DNA of 6,560 nucleotides from Zoogloeaceae bacterium. GTDB taxonomy: Bacteria > Pseudomonadota > Gammaproteobacteria > Burkholderiales > Rhodocyclaceae. Below, in pieces: positions 1-5,661 of the stretch. The stretch spans positions 1 through 6,560 of the forward strand of contig JAISPO010000070.1 in the NCBI GenBank assembly GCA_031274855.1, written 5' to 3'. A program made the translations under genes and the position numbers. Below the pieces are notes generated by a model, which was not told the DNA's origin, did no database searches, and saw only the letters and a program-made list of their open reading frames with translations. Position 1 is the first letter of the stretch. Each line of letters begins with the position of its first letter.

Positions 1-394
1 TGTCCAGCCAATGCTGCCGGTATGGCGGATCGAGAAACGCCAAGTCGAAGCTGCGGCCCTGTTGGGCGGCTAAGGCTGCGAATTCTAGCGCATCCGCCCG
101 GATCAACTCCAGTTGACCGCCGCCCAGCGCTTCGGCGTTCCGGCACAGCGTCGCGGCCACTTTGTTATCGCGCTCGACCATGACGACTTGCGCCGCGCCT
201 CTTGAAGCGGCCTCAAAACCGAGGATGCCGCTGCCGGCAAAGAGGTCGAGGCAGGCAAGACCGGTGAGGTCTTGCCCCAGCCAGTTGAACAGGGTTTCGC
301 GCACACGGCCGGGCGTTGGCCGCAACTCCGGCGTGTCGATGACTTTGATGAGGCGGCTGCGCCACTCGCCGCCGGTGACGCGCACTTGAGACAT
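1..394 (-). CDS. rsmD: RsmD, 16S rRNA (guanine966-N2)-methyltransferase, N-terminal part (cut by left edge)
   Basis: RsmD methylates the N2 of G966 in 16S rRNA during 30S assembly, using S-adenosylmethionine. Read from ATG at 394, 131 codons are open to the left edge with no stop, so the C-terminal third (family length is about 180-200 residues) lies outside. Visible motifs are the N-terminal family segment LRPTPGRVRETLFNWL (residues 24-39), the SAM-binding loop LDLFAGSG (49-56) followed by LGFEAASRGA, an acidic SAM-contact region around E74, and the catalytic DPPY motif (122-125). The start is set by the match to the family N-terminus (MSQVRVTGGEWRSR). Its ATG shares one base with the TAA of the upstream M16 gene (TAATG), with only a weak GGCGGA in front, so translation is probably coupled. 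In E. coli rsmD is directly divergent from ftsY; here two peptidase genes separate them. Identification is firm; the third base of the last codon and the stop are not seen. Confidence 0.93.
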   Translation of the reverse strand, partial: MSQVRVTGGEWRSRLIKVIDTPELRPTPGRVRETLFNWLGQDLTGLACLDLFAGSGILGFEAASRGAAQVVMVERDNKVAATLCRNAEALGGGQLELIRADALEFAALAAQQGRSFDLAFLDPPYRQHWLD

Positions 395-1680
395 TAATCC
401 GCCGCGACGATGACTGTCATCAAATGCTCAGGCCGGACATGCCGCGCAAACGCTTCGCGCACCTGCTGGGCGGTCACCGCGCCCACGCTGGCCGGAAAGT
501 CGTCCAGATAAGTCAGCGGCAAATCGAAGAAGCCGATGACGGACAGGTAGCCGAGCAGTTTGGCGTTGCTGTCGATGCGCAGGCCGAGGCCGTCGATCAG
601 GTTTTTCTTGGCGGCAGCCAGTTCCGCTTTGGTCGGGCCGTCCTTGAGAAAACCGGCGAGCACGTCATTGGCGACCTTGAGGGCATCTTCCGCCTGTTCA
701 CGCTTGGTTTGCAGGCCGATGTCGAACGGCCCCTCCAGCTTACGCGGGGAAAAATAGGAATGGACGCTGTAGGCATAGCCGCGCTTTTCGCGCACTTCTT
801 TCATCAGCCGCGAGACAAAACCGCCGCCGCCCAGGCTGTAATTGCCGACCAGCAGCGGGAAATAATCGGGGTCGCCGCGCTTCACGGCGGGCAGGCCGAT
901 ATGAATGTGGCTCTGGGCTGCCGGATGGGCGACCTTGATCGTCGCCGCTGTTGGCTGGCTGACCGGCGGCAGCGGCTGTTCGGCCTGCCCTGCCGGCAAG
1001 GCTTCGGTCAGGGCTTGGGCAATGCGTTCGGCCTCGGCCCGCGTCACATCGCCGATGATGGAAACGACGGCGCGGCGGGCTGAATAGTGGCTGCGGTAAA
1101 AGGCGGTCAAATCATCGCGCGTCAGGCTGCCGACGCTCTCGACCGTGGCTTTGACGCCGTAGGGATGATCGGGATAAATGGCGGCGGCGAAACGCTTGGC
1201 GGCAATGGCGTCGGGCCGCGTGTCGGCCTCCTGAATGGCGGCGATGCTGCGCGCCTTTTCGCGTGTCACCACGTTTTCGGGAAAGCTGGGGCGGGTCAGC
1301 ACCAGTTGCAGCAGGGCCAGCGCCGCTTCGCGCTCTTTGGGATAGGCCAGCGTCCGCAGGACGAGACCGGCGCGGTCGGGCTCCCTCACACCACTCAATT
1401 TGGCCCCTAAATCGACCAGTTGCGCGGCAATGGCTTCCTCGTCCAGATCGCCCGCGCCGGCGTCGAGCAAAGCTGCCGTTAAACCGGCCAGCCCCGCCTT
1501 GCCGGAGGGATCGTAGGCGCTGCCTGCCGAGAAATCGACCTCGACATCCAAAATGGGCAGGTCGTGGTTTTCGACGAAATAAACGCGCGCGCCGGAAGGC
1601 GCAAGCCAGTGTTCGATCTTGACGCCCGCCTGCGCGGTGAAAGAAAGCAGGCAGGCAAGCGCGGCAAACAGAATTCTCAT
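394..1680 (-). CDS. Periplasmic M16B peptidase-like subunit, non-catalytic (R/Y-type partner)
   Basis: This is an M16 (pitrilysin/mitochondrial processing peptidase-like) family protein of 428 residues from the start chosen here, or 430 from ATG at 1686. The second Met is preferred because AAGGA (1691-1687) lies 6 bases before it but directly abuts the first ATG. A Sec signal peptide is visible (hydrophobic FAALACLLSFTAQA, likely cleavage after AQA), so it should be periplasmic. In 430-residue numbering, the place of HxxEH reads GLAGLTAALLDAGAG (65-79), so the zinc ligands and catalytic Glu are replaced by Gly and Ala. The second domain keeps SRLMKEVREKRGYAYSV (292-308), which holds the R299/Y306 pair that binds the substrate backbone in M16B enzymes. 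Loss of the metal site with retention of R/Y is the mark of the non-catalytic subunit of a heterodimer, as known for a Sphingomonas M16B pair. The partner is inferred to be the adjacent catalytic gene. The substrate is unknown. Confidence 0.92.
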   Translation of the reverse strand: MRILFAALACLLSFTAQAGVKIEHWLAPSGARVYFVENHDLPILDVEVDFSAGSAYDPSGKAGLAGLTAALLDAGAGDLDEEAIAAQLVDLGAKLSGVREPDRAGLVLRTLAYPKEREAALALLQLVLTRPSFPENVVTREKARSIAAIQEADTRPDAIAAKRFAAAIYPDHPYGVKATVESVGSLTRDDLTAFYRSHYSARRAVVSIIGDVTRAEAERIAQALTEALPAGQAEQPLPPVSQPTAATIKVAHPAAQSHIHIGLPAVKRGDPDYFPLLVGNYSLGGGGFVSRLMKEVREKRGYAYSVHSYFSPRKLEGPFDIGLQTKREQAEDALKVANDVLAGFLKDGPTKAELAAAKKNLIDGLGLRIDSNAKLLGYLSVIGFFDLPLTYLDDFPASVGAVTAQQVREAFARHVRPEHLMTVIVAAD

Positions 1681-1686
1681 TTTCAT

Positions 1687-1691
1687 TCCTT
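1687..1691 (-). promoter_or_regulatory. Ribosome binding site deciding the start of the non-catalytic M16 gene
   Basis: On the minus strand the sequence reads TAAGGA-ATGAAA-ATG. AAGGA overlaps the stop codon of the catalytic M16 gene. It is 6 bases from ATG 1680 but has no spacing to ATG 1686, so 1680 is the likelier start. The difference is two residues of signal peptide. Confidence 0.7.
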
Positions 1692-3075
1692 ACTGGGCGG
1701 GGTGGCGCGCCGCGCCGCCCGATTTTTTCCTGGGCTGCGATTCGTCGATGGGCTGAGGATCGAGTACGGCAATCGTCAGTCGATCATCGCTATCGGGGCC
1801 GAAATATTTTTTCGCCACCGCCTGTACTTCGGCGGCAGTCACAGCGCGCATTTTGTCGAGTACCTTGTCGTAATCACGCCAACTGAAACCGGCCGCCTCG
1901 AAGCGCCCGATTTCCATCGCCTGCGCCATCATCGAATCGCGCTTGTAAACCTGACTGGCGATTAACTGGGTTTTGATCCGCGCCAGTTCTTCCTCGGCTA
2001 CGCCTTCTTCGGCGATGCGCGTCAATTCGCCGCGCAGCGCGGTTTCCAGTTCGGCGACCGTGCGGCCCTCGGCGGGCTGACCGTCCAGAACGAACAGCGA
2101 TTCGCCGCGAACGATTTCTTCATAACCGGCACCGGCGGACTGCGCGATTTTTTGTTCGCGCACCAGCCGCCGCGCAAAGCGGGCCGCATCGTTGCCGTCC
2201 AGCACCGCGGCCAGAACGCTCAGGGCGTAAGGCTCTTGATCTTGATCGACATCTTGCAGGCGCGGCACCTTCCATGCCAGCGCAAGGTAAGGCAGCTTGG
2301 CCGGAGCCTTGACAGCGACGCGCTTGACACCGGTCTGTTCCGGCTCGTTCTGCGGCTTTCTGACCGGCAGCGCGCGCGGCTTGATTTTGCCGTAAGTGCG
2401 CGCCGCATCGCTGAACACCTTGGCGTGATCGACATCGCCGACCACCAGCAGATAGGCGTTGTTCGGCGCGTACCAGCTTTGATACCAGTCGCGCGCGTCC
2501 TGCCAGGTCATGTGTTCAAGATCATCCATCCAGCCGATGACCGGACGGCGATACGGATGAGCAAGCCACGCGGTGCCATTGAGCATTTCCCACACCAGCG
2601 ATTGCGGGTTGTCCTCGGTGCGCAGGCGGCGCTCTTCCATGACCACTTTCAACTCCGAGGCGAAGTCCTGTTGCGTCAGGCGCAGATTCGCCATGCGGTC
2701 GGCTTCGAGCGCCATCATCTGCGGCAGCGCGGTATTCGGCACGATCTGGAAATAGGCCGTGTAGTCGTGGCTGGTGAAAGCATTGTCGCGCCCGCCCGTC
2801 TCGGCGACGATGCGGCTGAACTCGCCGCCGGCCACCTTCTGCGTGCCTTTGAACATCATGTGTTCGAGCATGTGGGCGACGCCGGAGTAGCCGTCTTTTT
2901 CGTCCATCGAACCGGCGCGATACCAGACCATGTGTACCGCCGTCGGCGCGCGATGATCCTCCTTGACGATGACGCGCAACCCGTTGGCAAGCCGGGTTTC
3001 GTAAGGGTTCGCCGATACGCTGAAAGCGGCGCTTCCGGCCAGCAATAGCGCGGCGAACATCAGGGTTTTCTGCAT
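1690..3075 (-). CDS. Periplasmic M16B zinc metallopeptidase, catalytic subunit
   Basis: A 461-residue M16 family peptidase. It opens with a Sec signal peptide (MQKTLMFAALLLAGSAAFSVSA, likely cut before NPYETRL), then the M16 N-domain start 'RLANGLRVIVKEDHRAP'. The zinc site is complete: HMLEH at 68-72 (two His ligands and catalytic E71) and the third ligand in VVMEERR, probably E148. The C-terminal half is a second M16 fold (about 245-440), but its substrate-binding motif is degraded: REQKIAQS (306-313) keeps the Arg and has Ser where the Tyr of the R/Y pair is expected. The missing Tyr is supplied by the next gene, so the two probably form one heterodimeric active site. The last 20 residues are a basic, low-complexity tail. 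It is the first gene of the minus-strand operon. The start is supported by the signal peptide; the nearest SD-like run, AGAGAG (3093-3088), is 12 bases away and weak. PqqL-like or processing-protease names are possible, but the substrate is not known. Confidence 0.94.
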   Translation of the reverse strand: MQKTLMFAALLLAGSAAFSVSANPYETRLANGLRVIVKEDHRAPTAVHMVWYRAGSMDEKDGYSGVAHMLEHMMFKGTQKVAGGEFSRIVAETGGRDNAFTSHDYTAYFQIVPNTALPQMMALEADRMANLRLTQQDFASELKVVMEERRLRTEDNPQSLVWEMLNGTAWLAHPYRRPVIGWMDDLEHMTWQDARDWYQSWYAPNNAYLLVVGDVDHAKVFSDAARTYGKIKPRALPVRKPQNEPEQTGVKRVAVKAPAKLPYLALAWKVPRLQDVDQDQEPYALSVLAAVLDGNDAARFARRLVREQKIAQSAGAGYEEIVRGESLFVLDGQPAEGRTVAELETALRGELTRIAEEGVAEEELARIKTQLIASQVYKRDSMMAQAMEIGRFEAAGFSWRDYDKVLDKMRAVTAAEVQAVAKKYFGPDSDDRLTIAVLDPQPIDESQPRKKSGGAARHPAQ

Positions 3076-3152
3076 GTTGATATAAGGCTCTCTGTTAAAA
3101 TGAATTTTCCCGCCGGTAATGATAACTCGGCCCGTTTACGACACCCATCCCG
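3076..3152. promoter_or_regulatory. Divergent intergenic region between the M16 peptidase operon and the ftsY operon
   Basis: These 77 bases separate two start codons that face away from each other, so both operons are probably transcribed from here. The part at 3077-3108 is AT-rich against a GC-rich background. On the plus strand TTGATA (3077-3082) and TAAAAT (3096-3101) resemble -35 and -10 boxes, but the 13-base gap is too short for a standard sigma70 promoter. On the minus strand TTATCA (3125-3120) and TTTTAA (3100-3095) are a weak pair 19 bases apart. A small inverted repeat AAAAT-GA-ATTTT spans 3097-3108 and could bind a regulator or simply reflect AT richness. No good Shine-Dalgarno precedes the ftsY ATG. 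The promoter role is inferred from layout, not from a clear motif. Confidence 0.5.
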
Positions 3153-4106
3153 ATGTTTGGTTTCCTGAAAAAAAATGACGGGCCTGCGCTCCAGAATGAG
3201 CCGAAAAAGCCCGGTTGGACAGAAAGGCTCAAGGCCGGTCTGGCGAATACGCGCAACCGCTTGGGCGGCCTGCTGAGAAGCGGTCGCATCGACGACGAAC
3301 TGCTCGAAGAACTCGAAGCCACGCTCCTGATGGCCGATTGCGGCGTCGAAGCAACGCAATGGCTGCTCGCCGAACTGAAATCCCGCGTCAAGCGCGACGG
3401 GCTGGAAACCGCCGAGCAACTGCGCGAGACGCTAAGTGTTTTGCTCAGCGAAGTGCTGAAGCCGCTTGAGCAGCCGCTCGACATTTCGACTCATCATCCT
3501 TTCATCATCATGCTGGCCGGTGTCAACGGGGCCGGCAAGACCACCTCGATTGGCAAGCTGGCCAAGCATTTTCAGCAGCAGGGAAAATCCGTTTTGCTGG
3601 CGGCGGGTGACACCTTCCGCGCGGCGGCCCGCGAGCAGCTTGCCGAATGGGGGCGGCGCAACGATGTTGCCGTCATCGCGCAGGAATCGGGCGATCCGGC
3701 AGCCGTCATTTTCGATGCCATCGGCGCGGCCAAAGCGCGGGACATCAACGTGGTGCTGGCCGATACCGCCGGACGCCTGCCGACGCAACTGAACCTGATG
3801 GCGGAAATCGCCAAGGTGCGGCGCGTGATCGAAAAAGCCGAGGCGAGCGGCCCGCATGAAGTACTGCTGGTGCTCGACGCCAACATCGGCCAGAACGCCA
3901 TCGCGCAGGTCAAAGCCTTCGACAAGGCCATCGGCGTCACCGGCCTGATCGTCACCAAGCTCGATGGCACGGCCAAAGGCGGCGTGCTGGCCGCCATCGC
4001 CCGCCAGTGTCCGAAGCCGATCCGCTACATCGGCGTCGGCGAAGGCATCGACGACTTGCAGCCTTTCCGCGTCGACGAATTCGTCGACGCCCTCTTTGCG
4101 AAATGA
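3153..4106 (+). CDS. ftsY: FtsY, signal recognition particle receptor GTPase
   Basis: FtsY docks ribosome-nascent chain-SRP complexes at the inner membrane. Its GTPase NG domain pairs with Ffh, and both hydrolyse GTP to hand the chain to SecYEG. All GTPase motifs are present: P-loop GVNGAGKT (123-130), DTFRAAAREQL (153-163), DTAGR (204-208), TKLDGTAKGG (268-277) and the closing GVGEGIDDLQPF (294-305). The N domain helices occupy about 25-110. At 317 residues it is much shorter than E. coli FtsY (497) because the long acidic A domain is nearly absent. The amphipathic, basic start MFGFLKK...PGWTERLKAGL is a plausible membrane-targeting segment. The box usually read as D-x-x-TGQNA is here LDANIGQNA (241-249), with Ile for Thr, a mild departure. 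The start is chosen from the conserved MFGF N-terminus; the 20 bases before it hold no Shine-Dalgarno. It is first in a coupled set with ftsE and ftsX; its TGA overlaps the ftsE ATG by four bases. Confidence 0.97.
   Translation: MFGFLKKNDGPALQNEPKKPGWTERLKAGLANTRNRLGGLLRSGRIDDELLEELEATLLMADCGVEATQWLLAELKSRVKRDGLETAEQLRETLSVLLSEVLKPLEQPLDISTHHPFIIMLAGVNGAGKTTSIGKLAKHFQQQGKSVLLAAGDTFRAAAREQLAEWGRRNDVAVIAQESGDPAAVIFDAIGAAKARDINVVLADTAGRLPTQLNLMAEIAKVRRVIEKAEASGPHEVLLVLDANIGQNAIAQVKAFDKAIGVTGLIVTKLDGTAKGGVLAAIARQCPKPIRYIGVGEGIDDLQPFRVDEFVDALFAK
4069..4090. repeat. Perfect 22-bp palindrome in the 3' end of ftsY
   Basis: The 22 bases at 4069-4090 equal their own reverse complement: two 11-base arms with no loop, centred on GAATTC and flanked on each side by GTCGAC. 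They encode the RVDEFVDA end of FtsY and finish 12 bases before the ftsE start codon. In RNA the arms could form a stem with a small loop close to the ftsE initiation region, and in DNA they could be a dimeric protein site. FtsY proteins conserve a related DEFVDALF ending, so the protein sequence may account for much of it. Confidence 0.6.
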
Positions 4107-4747
4107 TCAAGTTCGACCATGCCAGCAAGCGTTTCCCGCCGGGCATGGACGCGCTTGTCGACGTCAGCTTTGCCGTCGCCACCGGCGAATTGGTCATCAT
4201 CGGCGGCCATTCGGGCGCCGGAAAATCGACGCTGCTGAAACTGATTGCCGCCATCGAACGCCCCACCGGCGGCGCGGTGCTGGTCAACGGCCAGAATATC
4301 GGCAGTCTCAAGCGCAGCGCCGTGCCTTATCTGCGGCGCAATATCGGCCTTGTCTTTCAGGATCAGAAGCTACTGTTCGACCGCAACGCTTTCGACAACG
4401 TCATGCTGCCCCTGACGATTTCCGGCTTTCCGTCGCAGGAAGCCAAGCGGCGCGTGCAGGCGGCGCTCGATAAAGTCGGCCTGCTCGAACGGCAGCGGGC
4501 CATGCCCATCATGCTATCGGGCGGCGAACAGCAGCGCCTCGCCATCGCCCGCGCCGTGGTCAGCCGCCCCAGCCTGCTGCTGGCCGATGAGCCGACCGCC
4601 CATCTCGATGCCGAAACAGCGGCGGATGTCGCGCGTATTTTTCTGGAATTCCACGCCGTTGGCGTTACCACCCTGATCGCCACTTACGACAACAGCCTGT
4701 TTCCGAATGCGCGGCAACTGACGCTCGATCACGGGAGGCTGCGATGA
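4103..4747 (+). CDS. ftsE: FtsE, cell division ABC ATPase
   Basis: FtsE is the cytoplasmic ATPase of the FtsEX complex, which sits at the Z-ring and uses ATP to activate periplasmic peptidoglycan hydrolases through FtsX and EnvC-like adaptors. The 214-residue product shows Walker A GHSGAGKST (35-43), Q-loop Gln in VFQDQ (Q86), ABC signature LSGGEQQR (138-145), Walker B LLLADEP (158-164) and a D-loop HLDA (167-170). The H-loop, normally ATHD in E. coli FtsE, reads IATYDNSLF, placing Tyr195 (codon 4685-4687) where the switch His is expected. The start is ATG 4103, whose product MIKFDHASKRF matches the family N-terminus; a longer reading from 4007 is only out-of-frame ftsY. ATG lies in an ATGA overlap with the ftsY stop and has no Shine-Dalgarno, so it is probably translated by coupling. 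It ends in a second ATGA overlap with ftsX. The family is certain from motifs plus the ftsX neighbour. Confidence 0.97.
   Translation: MIKFDHASKRFPPGMDALVDVSFAVATGELVIIGGHSGAGKSTLLKLIAAIERPTGGAVLVNGQNIGSLKRSAVPYLRRNIGLVFQDQKLLFDRNAFDNVMLPLTISGFPSQEAKRRVQAALDKVGLLERQRAMPIMLSGGEQQRLAIARAVVSRPSLLLADEPTAHLDAETAADVARIFLEFHAVGVTTLIATYDNSLFPNARQLTLDHGRLR
4733..4738 (+). promoter_or_regulatory. Ribosome binding site of ftsX
   Basis: GGGAGG lies 5 bases before the ftsX ATG, inside the last codons of ftsE. It is the strongest Shine-Dalgarno in the ftsYEX set and fixes the ftsX start at 4744. It suggests that ftsX can load its own ribosomes as well as being coupled through the ATGA overlap. Confidence 0.8.
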
Positions 4748-5661
4748 GCACCTGGCTGGCCCAACATGGCGCGGCTTTTCGCGCTGCGCTGCGCCGACTG
4801 GCCGCTTCGCCGGTCAATACGCTGCTGTCGCTGCTGGCGATTGGCATTGCGCTGGCGCTGCCCGCAGGCGGTCAGATGCTGGTTGCCAATGTCCTCCAGT
4901 TGGCGCGGGATTCCGCGCCCACGCCGCAGATATCCCTGTTCCTTGATCTCGACGCAAGCAAGGCCGACGGGCAGAGCCTGTTGAACAGACTCGACAATCA
5001 TTCGGGCATCAAAACCTTTAAATTCATCCCGCGTGAGGACACGCTGGCGCGCATGAAATCGCGCGAAGGCTTTGCCGATGTGATTGAGGCGCTGCCGAAA
5101 AATCCCTTCCCCGACACCATCATCGCGCTGCCCGCGAATGACCGGCCCGAAGCGATGGAAAAGCTGGCTGCGGAGTTTCGGAAATGGCCCAAGGTCGCGC
5201 AGGTGCAACTGGATTCCGACTGGGCACGGCGGCTTGCCGCGCTCATCAAAATCGGCCGCCTGACCGTCGCGCTGCTGGCCCTGCTGCTCGGCATCGGTTT
5301 GATTGCCATTACCTTTAACACCATCCGCCTGCAAGTAACGACGCGGCGCGCTGAAATCGAACTGTCCCGCCTGCTGGGCGCGACCAATGCTTTCATCCGC
5401 CGTCCGTTCCACTACTTCGGCATCCTGCTTGGCCTTTTGGGCGGCATGGTGGCATGGCTCGCCGTCGCCGCCGCAACCTGGTGGCTGCGCGAACCGGTTG
5501 CCGAACTGGCCAGCCTTTACAATATCGACCTCATCCTGCAACCGCTCGCGCTGCCAGATTCGGCCCTGCTGCTGGCCGCCGCCGCCGGTCTGGGCTGGCT
5601 CGGCGCCAGCCTCTCGCTGCGGCAGCATCTGGCCGGCGAAGGCAATAAAGGAACCGATTAA
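4744..5661 (+). CDS. ftsX: FtsX, cell division membrane subunit of FtsEX
   Basis: FtsX is the inner-membrane partner of FtsE and passes ATP-driven motion to periplasmic hydrolase activators at the division site. The 305-residue product has the family layout: a short basic cytoplasmic N-terminus (1-24), TM1 about 25-47, a periplasmic domain of about 120 residues (48-170) that would bind the activator, TM2 about 171-193, a cytoplasmic loop with the conserved segment NTIRLQVTTRRAEIELSRLLGATNAFIRRPF (192-222), TM3 about 222-247, a short periplasmic loop and TM4 about 271-292, ending in a hydrophilic tail. The cytoplasmic loop is the part expected to contact FtsE. Length is within the usual range, and no truncation is seen. 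The start is supported by GGGAGG 5 bases upstream and by the ATGA overlap with ftsE. The next ATG follows the TAA without a gap, so the downstream antiporter belongs to the same transcript. Confidence 0.96.
   Translation: MSTWLAQHGAAFRAALRRLAASPVNTLLSLLAIGIALALPAGGQMLVANVLQLARDSAPTPQISLFLDLDASKADGQSLLNRLDNHSGIKTFKFIPREDTLARMKSREGFADVIEALPKNPFPDTIIALPANDRPEAMEKLAAEFRKWPKVAQVQLDSDWARRLAALIKIGRLTVALLALLLGIGLIAITFNTIRLQVTTRRAEIELSRLLGATNAFIRRPFHYFGILLGLLGGMVAWLAVAAATWWLREPVAELASLYNIDLILQPLALPDSALLLAAAAGLGWLGASLSLRQHLAGEGNKGTD
5647..5652 (+). promoter_or_regulatory. Ribosome binding site of the antiporter gene
   Basis: AAAGGA lies 9 bases before ATG 5662, inside the last codons of ftsX. It supports 5662 as the start of the antiporter and shows that the gene is arranged for translation from the ftsX message. 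Confidence 0.75.

Noticed and set aside
103..306. A 67-codon minus-strand open frame at the left end.
   Set aside because: It is a shifted frame within rsmD. The rsmD frame itself carries the methyltransferase motifs and is open from 394 to the window edge.
424..1083. A 219-codon open frame on the plus strand opposite the non-catalytic M16 gene.
   Set aside because: It is antisense to a supported gene, with no domain and no credible ribosome binding site.
394..1680. The non-catalytic M16 gene considered as a decaying pseudogene because HxxEH is lost.
   Set aside because: The frame is intact over its full length, the signal peptide and R/Y motif are preserved, and the loss matches the known non-catalytic subunit type.
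2152..3048. A 298-codon open frame on the plus strand inside the catalytic M16 gene.
   Set aside because: It is antisense to a clear peptidase with signal peptide and zinc site. The product has no family likeness, and its His/Arg-rich composition is that of a complementary-strand shadow.
4007..4102. A 32-codon upstream extension of ftsE starting inside ftsY.
   Set aside because: The added residues are an Arg-rich run from out-of-frame ftsY. The FtsE family begins at MIKF, and the ATGA overlap gives a natural start at 4103.
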